From NCBI RefSeq assembly GCF_051020975.1, contig NW_027478168.1, positions 2,046,001 to 2,110,000 on the forward strand: 64,000 nucleotides of DNA. Direction: 5' to 3'. Shown piece after piece: positions 7,663-21,185 of this stretch; within the stretch, counting starts at the first letter, position 1; every line of letters starts with the position of its first letter. Under the pieces are notes generated by a model, which ran no database searches, was not told where the DNA came from, and saw only the letters and a program-made list of their open reading frames with translations. The position numbers and the translations under genes are program-made. Source of the DNA: Osmia lignaria lignaria. Taxonomy: Eukaryota > Arthropoda > Insecta > Hymenoptera > Megachilidae.

Positions 7663-10600
7663 TTGCAGATTTATCTCAAGGGAAGGGGCCTGACGGACAT
7701 ATTTCGAGATATTTCTTCTTCTTGTTGTTCTTCTTCTGCACAGCTAAGCTGGAAGTGGCATTTGCGGCTCGCACTAGTGCAGAGTTATCTCAAAGAAAGG
7801 GGCCACGGTGTTTCTGTATCCCTATTATGTTGGTGCGGCTTCGGAACTTTTAAATATCTGGATATATCTCGAAAACTACGCTTCGGATCAAAAAATATCA
7901 TAGAACATAAATAGTAGGAAACATAATTCTCTACAAAAAACGTCTCTTAAAATTTTGCCATAGCTCGCTTCGTTTCCGAGATATGTGCAGATTTATCTCA
8001 AGGGAAGGGGCCTGACGGACATATTTCGAGATATTTCTTCTTCTTGTTGTTCTTCTTCTGCACAGCTAAACTGGAAGTGGCATTTCCAGCTCGCAATAGT
8101 GCAGAGTTATCTCAAAGAGAGGGGCCACGGTGTTTCTGTATCTTTATTATGTTGGTGCGGCTTCGGAACTTTTAAATATCTTGATATATCTCGAAAACTA
8201 CGCATCTGATCAAAAAATATCATAGAAGATAAAAAGTAGGAAACTTAATTCTCTACAAAAAAGGTCTCTTAACATTTTGCCATAGCTCGCTTCGTTTCCG
8301 AGATATTTGCAGATTTATCTCAAGGGAAGGGGCCTGACGGACATATTTCGAGATATTTCTTCTTCTTGTTGTTCTTCTTCTGCACAGCTAAGCTGGAAGT
8401 GGCATTTGCGGCTCGCACTAGTGCAGAGTTATCTCAAAGAAAGGGGCCACGGTGTTTCTGTATCTCTATTATGTTGGTGCGGCTTCGGAACTTTTAAATA
8501 TCTCGATATATCTCGAAAACTACGCTTCTGATCAAAAAATATCATAGAACATAAATTGTAGGAAACATAATTTTCTACAAAAAAGGTCTCTTACCATTTT
8601 GCCATAGCTCGCTTCGTTTCCGAGATATTTGCAGATATATCTCAAGGGAAGGGGCCTGACGGACATATTTCGAGATATTTCTTCTTCTTGTTGTTCTTCT
8701 TCTGCACAGCTAAGCTGGAAGTGGCATTTGCGGCTCGCACTAGTGCAGAGTTATCTCAACGAAAGGGGCCACGGTGTTTCTGTATCTCTATTATGTTGGT
8801 GCGGCTTCGGAACTTTTAAATATCTCGATATATCTCGAAAACTACGCTTCTGATCAAAAAATATCATAGAACATAAATTGTAGGAAACATAATTTTCTAC
8901 AAAAAAGGTCTCTTACCATTTTGCCATAGCTCGCTTCGTTTCCGAGATATTTGCAGATATATCTCAAGGGAAGGGGCCTGACGGACATATTTCGAGATAT
9001 TTCTTCTTCTTGTTGTTCTTCTTCTGCACAGCTAAGCTGGAAGTGGCATTTACAGCTCGCAATAGTGCAGAGTTATCTCAAAGAAAGGGGCCACGGTGTT
9101 TCTGTATCTCTATTATGTTGGTGCGGCTTCGGAACTTTTAAATATCTTGATATATCTCGAGAACTACGCATCTGATCAAAAAATATCATAGAAGATAAAA
9201 AGTAGGAAACTTAATTCTCTACAAAAAAGCTCTCTTAACATTTTGCCATAGCTCGCTTCGTTTCCGAGATATTTGCAGATTTATCTCAAGGGAAGGGGCC
9301 TGACGGACATATTTCGAGATATTTCTTCTTCTTGTTGTTCTTCTTCTGCACAGCTAAGCTGGAAGTGGCATTTGCGGCTCGCACTAGTGCAGAGTTATCT
9401 CAAAGAAAGGGGCCACGGTGTTTCTGTATCCCTATTATGTTGGTGCGGCTTCGGAACTTTTAAATATCTGGATATATCTCGAAAACTACGCTTCGGATCA
9501 AAAAATATCATAGAACATAAATAGTAGGAAACATAATTCTCTACAAAAAACGTCTCTTAAAATTTTGCCATAGCTCGCTTCGTTTCCGAGATATGTGCAG
9601 ATTTATCTCAAGGGAAGGGGCCTGACGGACATATTTCGAGATATTTCTTCTTCTTGTTGTTCTTCTTCTGCACAGCTAAACTGGAAGTGGCATTTCCAGC
9701 TCGCAATAGTGCAGAGTTATCTCAAAGAGAGGGGCCACGGTGTTTCTGTATCTTTATTATGTTGGTGCGGCTTCGGAACTTTTAAATATCTTGATATATC
9801 TCGAAAACTACGCATCTGATCAAAAAATATCATAGAAGATAAAAAGTAGGAAACTTAATTCTCTACAAAAAAGGTCTCTTAACATTTTGCCATAGCTCGC
9901 TTCGTTTCCGAGATATTTGCAGATTTATCTCAAGGGAAGGGGCCTGACGGACATATTTCGAGATATTTCTTCTTCTTGTTGTTCTTCTTCTGCACAGCTA
10001 AGCTGGAAGTGGCATTTGCGGCTCGCACTAGTGCAGAGTTATCTCAAAGAAAGGGGCCACGGTGTTTCTGTATCTCTATTATGTTGGTGCGGCTTCGGAA
10101 CTTTTAAATATCTCGATATATCTCGAAAACTACGCTTCTGATCAAAAAATATCATAGAACATAAATTGTAGGAAACATAATTTTCTACAAAAAAGGTCTC
10201 TTACCATTTTGCCATAGCTCGCTTCGTTTCCGAGATATTTGCAGATATATCTCAAGGGAAGGGGCCTGACGGACATATTTCGAGATATTTCTTCTTCTTG
10301 TTGTTCTTCTTCTGCACAGCTAAGCTGGAAGTGGCATTTGCGGCTCGCACTAGTGCAGAGTTATCTCAAAGAAAGGGGCCACGGTGTTTCTGTATCCCTA
10401 TTATGTTGGTGCGGCTTCGGAACTTTTAAATATCTGGATATATCTCGAAAACTACGCTTCGGATCAAAAAATATCATAGAACATAAATAGTAGGAAACAT
10501 AATTCTCTACAAAAAACGTCTCTTAAAATTTTGCCATAGCTCGCTTCGTTTCCGAGATATGTGCAGATTTATCTCAAGGGAAGGGGCCTGACGGACATAT

Positions 10601-13458
10601 TTCGAGATATTTCTTCTTCTTGTTGTTCTTCTTCTGCACAGCTAAACTGGAAGTGGCATTTCCAGCTCGCAATAGTGCAGAGTTATCTCAAAGAGAGGGG
10701 CCACGGTGTTTCTGTATCTTTATTATGTTGGTGCGGCTTCGGAACTTTTAAATATCTTGATATATCTCGAAAACTACGCATCTGATCAAAAAATATCATA
10801 GAAGATAAAAAGTAGGAAACTTAATTCTCTACAAAAAAGGTCTCTTAACATTTTGCCATAGCTCGCTTCGTTTCCGAGATATTTGCAGATTTATCTCAAG
10901 GGAAGGGGCCTGACGGACATATTTCGAGATATTTCTTCTTCTTGTTGTTCTTCTTCTGCACAGCTAAGCTGGAAGTGGCATTTGCGGCTCGCACTAGTGC
11001 AGAGTTATCTCAAAGAAAGGGGCCACGGTGTTTCTGTATCTCTATTATGTTGGTGCGGCTTCGGAACTTTTAAATATCTCGATATATCTCGAAAACTACG
11101 CTTCTGATCAAAAAATATCATAGAACATAAATTGTAGGAAACATAATTTTCTACAAAAAAGGTCTCTTACCATTTTGCCATAGCTCGCTTCGTTTCCGAG
11201 ATATTTGCAGATATATCTCAAGGGAAGGGGCCTGACGGACATATTTCGAGATATTTCTTCTTCTTGTTGTTCTTCTTCTGCACAGCTAAGCTGGAAGTGG
11301 CATTTGCGGCTCGCACTAGTGCAGAGTTATCTCAACGAAAGGGGCCACGGTGTTTCTGTATCTCTATTATGTTGGTGCGGCTTCGGAACTTTTAAATATC
11401 TCGATATATCTCGAAAACTACGCTTCTGATCAAAAAATATCATAGAACATAAATTGTAGGAAACATAATTTTCTACAAAAAAGGTCTCTTACCATTTTGC
11501 CATAGCTCGCTTCGTTTCCGAGATATTTGCAGATATATCTCAAGGGAAGGGGCCTGACGGACATATTTCGAGATATTTCTTCTTCTTGTTGTTCTTCTTC
11601 TGCACAGCTAAGCTGGAAGTGGCATTTACAGCTCGCAATAGTGCAGAGTTATCTCAAAGAAAGGGGCCACGGTGTTTCTGTATCTCTATTATGTTGGTGC
11701 GGCTTCGGAACTTTTAAATATCTTGATATATCTCGAGAACTACGCATCTGATCAAAAAATATCATAGAAGATAAAAAGTAGGAAACTTAATTCTCTACAA
11801 AAAAGCTCTCTTAACATTTTGCCATAGCTCGCTTCGTTTCCGAGATATTTGCAGATTTATCTCAAGGGAAGGGGCCTGACGGACATATTTCGAGATATTT
11901 CTTCTTCTTGTTGTTCTTCTTCTGCACAGCTAAGCTGGAAGTGGCATTTGCGGCTCGCACTAGTGCAGAGTTATCTCAAAGAAAGGGGCCACGGTGTTTC
12001 TGTATCCCTATTATGTTGGTGCGGCTTCGGAACTTTTAAATATCTGGATATATCTCGAAAACTACGCTTCGGATCAAAAAATATCATAGAACATAAATAG
12101 TAGGAAACATAATTCTCTACAAAAAACGTCTCTTAAAATTTTGCCATAGCTCGCTTCGTTTCCGAGATATGTGCAGATTTATCTCAAGGGAAGGGGCCTG
12201 ACGGACATATTTCGAGATATTTCTTCTTCTTGTTGTTCTTCTTCTGCACAGCTAAACTGGAAGTGGCATTTCCAGCTCGCAATAGTGCAGAGTTATCTCA
12301 AAGAGAGGGGCCACGGTGTTTCTGTATCTTTATTATGTTGGTGCGGCTTCGGAACTTTTAAATATCTTGATATATCTCGAAAACTACGCATCTGATCAAA
12401 AAATATCATAGAAGATAAAAAGTAGGAAACTTAATTCTCTACAAAAAAGGTCTCTTAACATTTTGCCATAGCTCGCTTCGTTTCCGAGATATTTGCAGAT
12501 TTATCTCAAGGGAAGGGGCCTGACGGACATATTTCGAGATATTTCTTCTTCTTGTTGTTCTTCTTCTGCACAGCTAAGCTGGAAGTGGCATTTGCGGCTC
12601 GCACTAGTGCAGAGTTATCTCAAAGAAAGGGGCCACGGTGTTTCTGTATCTCTATTATGTTGGTGCGGCTTCGGAACTTTTAAATATCTCGATATATCTC
12701 GAAAACTACGCTTCTGATCAAAAAATATCATAGAACATAAATTGTAGGAAACATAATTTTCTACAAAAAAGGTCTCTTACCATTTTGCCATAGCTCGCTT
12801 CGTTTCCGAGATATTTGCAGATATATCTCAAGGGAAGGGGCCTGACGGACATATTTCGAGATATTTCTTCTTCTTGTTGTTCTTCTTCTGCACAGCTAAG
12901 CTGGAAGTGGCATTTGCGGCTCGCACTAGTGCAGAGTTATCTCAACGAAAGGGGCCACGGTGTTTCTGTATCTCTATTATGTTGGTGCGGCTTCGGAACT
13001 TTTAAATATCTCGATATATCTCGAAAACTACGCTTCTGATCAAAAAATATCATAGAACATAAATTGTAGGAAACATAATTTTCTACAAAAAAGGTCTCTT
13101 ACCATTTTGCCATAGCTCGCTTCGTTTCCGAGATATTTGCAGATATATCTCAAGGGAAGGGGCCTGACGGACATATTTCGAGATATTTCTTCTTCTTGTT
13201 GTTCTTCTTCTGCACAGCTAAGCTGGAAGTGGCATTTACAGCTCGCAATAGTGCAGAGTTATCTCAAAGAAAGGGGCCACGGTGTTTCTGTATCTCTATT
13301 ATGTTGGTGCGGCTTCGGAACTTTTAAATATCTTGATATATCTCGAGAACTACGCATCTGATCAAAAAATATCATAGAACATAAAAAGTAGGAAACTTAA
13401 TTCTCTACAAAAGAGGTCTCTTAACATTTTGCCATAGCTCGCTTCGTTTCCGAGATAT
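7663..13458 (+). repeat. Canonical 1610-bp 5-mer array (B-C-D-E-A)
   Basis: Eighteen units follow the order B C D E A / B C D [E/B] C D E A / B C D E A. Type B starts at 7663, 9273, 10239 (chimeric) and 11849. Type A starts at 8951, 11527 and 13137. Corresponding units look identical or nearly so by eye, including rare markers such as TATCTTTATT in C and TTACCATTTT after D. The step is 1610 bp except at the chimera, where it drops to 966 bp. The last A (13137) ends with AACATAAAAAGTAGG and AAAAGAGG instead of AAGATAAAAAGTAGG and AAAAGCTC, marking the hand-over to the next block. Confidence 0.93.
10239..10560 (+). repeat. Chimeric monomer E/B inside the 5-mer array
   Basis: The unit follows a type D unit and starts with the GATATATCTC and upstream TTACCATTTT context expected of type E. 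It then continues with CTCAAAGAAAGG, TATCCCTATT, CTGGATATATC, CTTCGGATC and AAATAGTAGG, all of type B, and is followed by type C. The switch lies between the 5' end and about phase 130. Relative to the standard order, an E-A-B stretch has become one E/B unit, a loss of two units (644 bp). This is the product expected from unequal crossover in register between monomers, or from gene conversion. Confidence 0.88.
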
Positions 13459-16400
13459 TTGCAGATTTATCTCAAGGGAAGGGGCCTGACGGACATATTT
13501 CGAGATACTTCTTCTTCTTGTTGTTCTTCTTCTGCACAGCTAAGCTGGAAGTGGCATTTGCGGCTCGCACTAGTGCAGAGTTATCTCAAAGAAAGGGGCC
13601 ACGGTGTTTCTGTATCTCTATTATGTTGGTGCGGCTTCGGAACTTTTAAATATCTCGATGTATCTCGAAAACTACGCTTCTGATCAAAAAATATCATAGA
13701 ACATAAATTGTAGGAAACATAATTCTCTACAAAAAATGTCTCTTAACATTTTGCCATAGCTCGCTTCGTTTCCGAGATATTTGCAGATTCAGCTCAAAGG
13801 AACTGGCCTGACGGACATATTTCGAGATATTTCTTCTTCTTGTTGTTCTTCTTCTGCACAGCTAAGCTGGAAGTGGCATTTGCGGCTCGCACTAGTGCAG
13901 AGTTATCTCAAAGAAAGGGGCCACGGTGTTTCTGTATCCCTATTATGTTGGTGCGGCTTCGGAACTTTTAAATATCTCGATGTATCTCGAAAACTACGCT
14001 TCTGATCAAAAAATATCATAGAACATAAATTGTAGGAAACATAATTCTCTACAAAAAAGGTCTCTTAACATTTTGCCATAGCTCGCTTCGTTTCCGAGAT
14101 ATTTGCAGATATATCTCAAGGGAAGGGGCCTGACGGACATATTTCGAGATATTTCTTCTTCTTGTTGTTCTTCTTCTGCACAGCTAAGCTGGAAGTGGCA
14201 TTTACAGCTCGCAATAGTGCAGAGTTATCTCAAAGAAAGGGGCCACGGTGTTTCTGTATCTCTATTATGTTGGTGCGGCTTCGGAACTTTTAAATATCTT
14301 GATATATCTCGAGAACTACGCATTTAATCAAAAAATATCATAGAACATAAAAAGTAGGAAACTTAATTCTCTACAAAAAAGGTCTCTTAACATTTTGCAA
14401 TAGCTCGCTTCGTTTCCGAGATATTTGCAGATTTAGTCAAGGGAAGGGGCCTGACGGACATATTTCGAGATATTTCTTCTTCTTGTTGTTCTTCTTCTGC
14501 ACAGCTAAGCTGGAAGTGGCATTTGCGGCTCGCACTAGTGCAGAGTTATCTCAAAGAAAGGGGCCACGGTGTTTCTGTATCTCTATTATGTTGGTGCGGC
14601 TTCGGAACTTTTAAATATCTCGATGTATCTCGAAAACTACGCTTCTGATCAAAAAATATCATACAACATAAATTGTAGGAAACATAATTCTCTACAAAAA
14701 AGGTCTCTTAACATTTTGCCATAGCTCGCTTCGTTTCCGAGATATTTGCAGATATATCTCAAGGGAAGGGGCCTGACGGACATATTTCGAGATATTTCTT
14801 CTTCTTGTTGTTCTTCTTCTGCACAGCTAAGCTGGAAGTGGCATTTGCGGCTCGCACTAGTGCAGAGTTATCTCAAAGAAAGGGGCCACGGTGTTTCTGT
14901 ATCTCTATTATGTTGGTGCGGCTTCGGAACTTTTAAATATCTCGATGTATCTCGAAAACTACGCTTCTGATCAAAAAATATCATAGAACATAAATTGTAG
15001 GAAACATAATTCTCTACAAAAAATGTCTCTTAACATTTTGCCATAGCTCGCTTCGTTTCCGAGATATTTGCAGATTCAGCTCAAAGGAACTGGTCTGACG
15101 GACATATTTCGAGATATTTCTTCTTCTTGTTGTTCTTCTTCTGCACAGCTAAGCTGGAGGTGGCATTTACAGCTCGCAATAGTGCAGAGTTATCTCAAAG
15201 AAAGGGGCCACGGTGTTTCTGTATCTCTGTTATGTTGGTGCGGCTTCGGAACTTTTAAATATCTTGATATATCTCGAGAACTACGCATCTGATCAAAAAA
15301 TATCATGGAAGATAAAAAGTAGGAAACTTAATTCTCTACAAAAAAGGTCTCTTAACATTTTGCCATAGCTCGCTTCGTTTCCGAGATATTTGCAGATTTA
15401 TCTCAAGGGAAGGGGCCTGACGGACATATTTCGAGATACTTCTTCTTCTTGTTGTTCTTCTTCTGCACAGCTAAGCTGGAAGTGGCATTTGCGGCTCGCA
15501 CTAGTGCAGAGTTATCTCAAAGAAAGGGGCCACGGTGTTTCTGTATCTCTATTATGTTGGTGCGGCTTCGGAACTTTTAAATATCTCGATGTATCTCGAA
15601 AACTACGCTTCTGATCAAAAAATATCATAGAACATAAATTGTAGGAAACATAATTCTCTACAAAAAATGTCTCTTAACATTTTGCCATAGCTCGCTTCGT
15701 TTCCGAGATATTTGCAGATTCAGCTCAAAGGAACTGGCCTGACGGACATATTTCGAGATATTTCTTCTTCTTGTTGTTCTTCTTCTGCACAGCTAAGCTG
15801 GAAGTGGCATTTACAGCTCGCAATAGTGCAGAGTTATCTCAAAGAAAGGGGCCACGGTGTTTCTGTATCTCTATTATGTTGGTGCGGCTTCGGAACTTTT
15901 AAATATCTCGATATATCTCGAAAACTACGCTTCTGATCAAAAAATATCATAGAACATAAATTGTAGGAAACATAATTCTCTACAAAAAAGGTCTCTTAAC
16001 ATTTTGCCATAGCTCGCTTCGTTTCCGAGATATTTGCAGATATATCTCAAGGGCAGGGGCCTGACGGACATATTTCGAGATATTTCTTCTTCTTGTTGTT
16101 CTTCTTCTGCACAGCTAAGCTGGAAGTGGCATTTACAGCTCGCAATAGTGCAGAGTTATCTCAAAGAAAGGGGCCACGGTGTTTCTGTATCTCTATTATG
16201 TTGGTGCGGCTTCGGAACTTTTAAATATCTTGATATATCTCGAGAACTACGCATTTAATCAAAAAATATCATAGAACATAAAAAGTAGGAAACTTAATTC
16301 TCTACAAAAAAGGTCTCTTAACATTTTGCAATAGCTCGCTTCGTTTCCGAGATATTTGCAGATTTATCTCAAGGGAAGGGGCCTGACGGACATATTTCGA

Positions 16401-17321
16401 GATATTTCTTCTTCTTGTTGTTCTTCTTCTGCACAGCTAAGCTGGAAGTGGCATTTGCGGCTCGCACTAGTGCAGAGTTATCTCAAAGAAAGGGGCCACG
16501 GTGTTTCTGTATCTCTATTATGTTGGTGCGGCTTCGGAACTTTTAAATATCTCGATGTATCTCGAAAACTACGCTTCTGATCAAAAAATATCATACAACA
16601 TAAATTGAAGGAAACATAATTCTCTACAAAAAAGGTCTCTTAACATTTTGCCATAGCTCGCTTCGTTTCCGAGATATTTGCAGATATATCTCAAGGGAAG
16701 GGGCCTGACGGACATATTTCGAGATATTTCTTCTTCTTGTTGTTCTTCTTCTGCACAGCTAAGCTGGAAGTGGCATTTGCGGCTCGCACTAGTGCAGAGT
16801 TATCTCAAAGAAAGGGGCCACGGTGTTTCTGTATCTCTATTATGTTGGTGCGGCTTCGGAACTTTTAAATATCTCGATGTATCTCGAAAACTACGCTTCT
16901 GATCAAAAAATATCATAGAACATAAATTGTAGGAAACATAATTCTCTACAAAAAATGTCTCTTAACATTTTGCCATAGCTCGCTTCGTTTCCGAGATATT
17001 TGCAGATTCAGCTCAAAGGAACTGGTCTGACGGACATATTTCGAGATATTTCTTCTTCTTGTTGTTCTTCTTCTGCACAGCTAAGCTGGAGGTGGCATTT
17101 ACAGCTCGCAATAGTGCAGAGTTATCTCAAAGAAAGGGGCCACGGTGTTTCTGTATCTCTGTTATGTTGGTGCGGCTTCGGAACTTTTAAATATCTTGAT
17201 ATATCTCGAGAACTACGCATCTGATCAAAAAATATCATGGAAGATAAAAAGTAGGAAACTTAATTCTCTACAAAAAAGGTCTCTTAACATTTTGCCATAG
17301 CTCGCTTCGTTTCCGAGATAT
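13459..17321 (+). repeat. 6-mer higher-order repeat, two copies (1931 and 1932 bp)
   Basis: Copy 1 has units at 13459, 13781, 14103, 14425, 14746 and 15068; copy 2 at 15390, 15712, 16034, 16356, 16678 and 17000. Shared markers in order are CGAGATACTTC in the first unit, GATTCAGCTCAAAGGAACTGG in the second, and CGCATTTAATC in the third. The fourth has ATCATACAACATAAATTG, the fifth CTCGATGTATC, and the sixth GGAGGTGGCATTT with ATCATGGAAGAT. Copy 1 is one base shorter because of the deletion near 14436. The second units differ between copies (family 2 in copy 1, mostly family 1 middle in copy 2). The next two units (17322, 17644) start a third copy that diverges into another block. Confidence 0.9.
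14425..14745 (+). repeat. 321-bp monomer with 1-bp deletion
   Basis: This unit reads GATTTAGTCAAGGG (about 14430-14443) where others read GATTTATCTCAAGGG. One base is lost, a TAG is created at once in the usual open frame and the frame shifts. The counterpart in the next 6-mer copy (16356) has the intact sequence, so the deletion arose after the copies separated or was corrected in the other copy. Confidence 0.93.
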
Positions 17322-19230
17322 TTGCAGATTTATCTCAAGGGAAGGGGCCTGACGGACATATTTCGAGATACTTCTTCTTCTTGTTGTTCTTCTTCTGCAC
17401 AGCTAAGCTGGAAGTGGCATTTGCGGCTCGCACTAGTGCAGAGTTATCTCAAAGAAAGGGGCCACGGTGTTTCTGTATCTCTATTATGTTGGTGCGGCTT
17501 CGGAACTTTTAAATATCTCGATGTATCTCGAAAACTACGCTTCTGATCAAAAAATATCATAGAACATAAATTGTAGGAAACATAATTCTCTACAAAAAAT
17601 GTCTCTTAACATTTTGCCATAGCTCGCTTCGTTTCCGAGATATTTGCAGATTCAGCTCAAAGGAACTGGCCTGACGGACATATTTCGAGATATTTCTTCT
17701 TCTTGTTGTTCTTCTTCTGCACAGCTAAGCTGGAAGTGGCATTTGCGGCTCGCACTAGTGCAGAGTTATCTCAAAGAAAGTGGCCACGGTCTTTCTGTAT
17801 CTCTATTATGTTGGTGCGGCTTCGGAACTTTTAAATATCTCGATATATCTCGAAAACTACGCTTCTGATCAAAAAATATCATAGAGCATAAATTGTAGGA
17901 AACAGAATTCTCTACAAAACAGGTCTCTTAACATTTTGCCATAGCTCGCTTCGTTTCCGAGATATTTGCAGATTTATCTCAAGGGAAGGGGCCTAACGGA
18001 CATATTTCGAGATATTTCTTCTTCTTGTTGTTCTTCTTCTGCACAGCTAAACTGGAAGTGGCATTTCCAGCTCGCAATAGTGCAGAGTTATCTCAAAGAG
18101 AGGGGCCACGGTGTTTCTGTATCTCTATTATGTTGGTGCGGCTTCGGAACTTTTAAATATCTTGATATATCTCGAGAACTACGCATCTGATCAAAAAATA
18201 TCATAGAAGATAAAAAGTAGGAAGCTTAATTCTCTACAAAAAAGGTCTCTTAACATTTTGCCATAGCTCGCTTCGTTTCCGAGATATTTGCAGATTTATC
18301 TCAAGGGAAGGGGCCTGACGGACATATTTCGAGATATTTCTTCTTCTTGTTGTTCTTCTTCTGCACAGCTAAGCTGGAAGTGGCATTTGCGGCTCGCACT
18401 AGTGCAGAGTTATCTCAAAAAAAGGGGCCACGGTGTTTCTGTATCCCTATTATGTTGGTGCGGCTTCGGAACTTTTAAATATCTCGATGTATCTCGAAAA
18501 CTACGCTTCTGATCAAAAAATATCATAGAACATAAATTGTAGGAAACATAATTCTCTACAAAAAAGGTCTCTTAACATTTTGCCATAGCTCGCTTCGTTT
18601 CCGAGATATTTGCAGATATATCTCAAGGGAAGGGGCCTGACGGACATATTTCGAGATATTTCTTCTTCTTGTTGTTCTTCTTCTGCACAGCTAAGCTGGA
18701 AGTGGCATTTGCGGCTCGCACTAGTGCAGAGTTATCTCAAAGAAAGGGGCCACGCTGTTTCTGTATCTCTATTATGTTGGTGCGGCTTCGGAACTTTTAA
18801 ATATCTCGATGTATCTCGAAAACTACGCTTCTGATCAAAAAATATCATAGAACATAAATTGTAGGAAACATAATTCTCTATAAAAAACGTCTCTTAACAT
18901 TTTGCCATAGCTCGCTTCGTTTCCGAGATATTTGCAGATATATCTCAAGGGAAGGGGCCTGACGGACATATTTCGAGATATTTCTTCTTCTTGTTGTTCT
19001 TCTTCTGCACAGCTAAGCCGGAAGTGGCATTTACAGCTCGCAATAGTGCAGAGTTATCTCAAAGAAAGGGGCCACGGTGTTTCTGTATCTCTATTATGTT
19101 GGTGCGGCTTCGGAACTTTTAAATATCTTGATATATCTCGAGAACTACGCATCTGATCAAAAAATATCATAGAACATAAAAAGTAGGAAACTTAATTCTC
19201 TACAAAAAAGGTCTCTTAACATTTTGCCAT
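16900..19230 (+). repeat. Segment copied 8050 bp downstream (left copy)
   Basis: About seven units match 24950-27280 at an offset of exactly 25 monomers. Shared rare markers in order are GGAGGTGGCATTT with ATCATGGAAGAT (17000), CGAGATACTTC (17322), AAAGTGGCCACGGTCTTTC with CAGAATTC and AAAACAGG (17644), AAACTGG with GGAAGCTTAATT (17966), CTCAAAAAAAGG (18288) and CCACGCTGTTTC with CTCTATAAAAA (18610). The match fails inside the units at 16678 and 19254. The visible differences are few, for example CTGTTATG here against CTATTATG there and AAGCCGGAAG against AAGCTGGAAG. Confidence 0.88.
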
Positions 19231-19253
19231 AGCTCTCTTGGTTTCCGAGATAT

Positions 19254-20219
19254 TTGCAGATTTATCTCAAGGGAAGGGGCCTGACGGACATATTTCGAGA
19301 TATTTCTTCTTCTTGTTGTTCTTCTTCTGCACAGCGAAGCTGGAAGTGGCATTTGCGGCTCGCACTAGTGCAGAGTTATCTCAAAGAAAGGGGCCACGGT
19401 GTTTCTGTATCTCTATTATGTTGGTGCGGCTTCGAAACTTTTAAATATCTCGATGTATCTCGAAAACTACGCTTCTGATCAAAAAATATCATAGAACATA
19501 AATTGTAGGAAACATAATTCTCTACAAAAAATGTCTCTTAACATTTTGCCATAGCTCGCTTCGTTTCCGAGATATTTGCAGATTCAGCTCAAAGGAACTG
19601 GCCTGACGGACATATTTCGAGATATTTCTTCTTCTTGTTGTTCTTCTTCTGCACAGCTAAGCTGGAAGTGGCATTTACAGCTCGCAATAGTGCAGAGTTA
19701 TCTCAAAGAAAGGGGCCACGGTGTTTCTGTATCTCTATTATGTTGGTGCGGCTTCGGAACTTTTAAATATCTTGATATATCTCGAGAACTACGCATCTGA
19801 TCAAAAAATATCATAGAACATAAATTGTAGGAAACATAATTCTCTACAAAAAAGGTCTCTTAACATTTTGCCATAGCTCGCTTCGTTTCCGAGATATTTG
19901 CAGATATATCTCAAGGGAAGGGGCCTGACGGACATATTTCGAGATATTTCTTCTTCTTGTTGTTCTTCTTCTGCACAGCTAAGCTGGAAGTGGCATTTAC
20001 AGCTCGCAATAGTGCAGAGTTATCTCAAAGAAAGGGGCCACGGTGTTTCTGTATCTCTATTATGTTGGTGCGGCTTCGGAACTTTTAAATATCTTGATAT
20101 ATCTCGAGAACTACGCATTTAATCAAAAAATATCATAGAACATAAAAAGTAGGAAACTTAATTCTCTACAAAAAAGGTCTCTTAACATTTTGCCATAGCT
20201 CGCTTCGTTTCCGAGATAT
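19254..20219 (+). repeat. Three-unit block copied 3220 bp downstream (left copy)
   Basis: Units 19254, 19576 and 19898 correspond to 22474, 22796 and 23118. Markers are CACAGCGAAGC plus CTTCGAAACTTTT in the first, GATTCAGCTCAAAGGAACTGG followed by a family 1 middle in the second, and CGCATTTAATC in the third. The left copy has CTCTCTTGGTTTCC before the first unit and the right copy CTCTCTTCGTTTCC. The units after each copy differ. Confidence 0.87.
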
Positions 20220-20863
20220 TTGCAGATTTATCTCAAGGGAAGGGGCCTGACGGACATATTTCGAGATATTTCTTCTTCTTGTTGTTCTTCTTCTGCACAG
20301 CTAAGCTGGAAGTGGCATTTGCGGCTCGCACTAGTGCAGAGTTATCTCAAAGAAAGGGGCCACGGTGTTTCTGTATCTCTATTATGTTGGTGCGGCTTCG
20401 GAACTTTTAAATATCTCGATGTATCTCGAAAACTACGCTTCTGATCAAAAAATATCATACAACATAAATTGTAGGAAACATAATTCTCTACAAAAAAGGT
20501 CTCTTAACATTTTGCCATAGCTCGCTTCGTTTCCGAGATATTTGCAGATATATCTCAAGGGAAGGGGCCTGACGGACATATTTCGAGATATTTCTTCTTC
20601 TTGTTGTTCTTCTTCTGCACAGCTAAGCTGGAAGTGGCATTTACAGCTCGCAATAGTGCAGAGTTTTCTCAAAGAAAGGGGCCACGGTGTTTCTGTATCT
20701 CTATTATGTTGGTGCGGCTTCGGAACTTTTAAATATCTCGATGTATCTCGAAAACTACGCTTCTGATCAAAAAATATCATAGAACATAAATTGTAGGAAA
20801 CATAATTCTCTACAAAAAATGTCTCTTAACATTTTGCCATAGCTCGCTTCGTTTCCGAGATAT
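19898..20863 (+). repeat. Three-unit block copied 4186 bp downstream (left copy)
   Basis: Units 19898, 20220 and 20542 correspond to 24084, 24406 and 24728. The markers are CGCATTTAATC, then ATCATACAACATAAATTG, then a unit combining TTTACAGC, GAGTTTTCTC and CTCGATGTATC. The GAGTTTTCTC change removes the usual minus-strand TAA, which opens a 111-codon minus frame in both copies (20445-20780 and 24631-24966). This block overlaps the 3220-bp block by one unit, so the region is a mosaic of several copying events. Confidence 0.87.
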
Positions 20864-21185
20864 TTGCAGATTCAGCTCAAAGGAACTGGCCTGACGGACA
20901 TATTTCGAGATATTTCTTCTTCTTGTTGTTCTTCTTCTGCACAGCTAAGCTGGAAGTGGCATTTGCGGCTCGCACTAGTGCAGAGTTATCTCAAAGAAAG
21001 GGGCCACGGTCTTTCTGTATCTCTATTATGTTGGTGCGGCTTCGGAACTTTTAAATATCTCGATATATCTCGAAAACTACGCTTCTGATCAAAAAATATC
21101 ATAGAGCATAAATTGTAGGAAACAGAATTCTCTACAAAACAGGTCTCTTAACATTTTGCCATAGCTCGCTTCGTTTCCGAGATAT

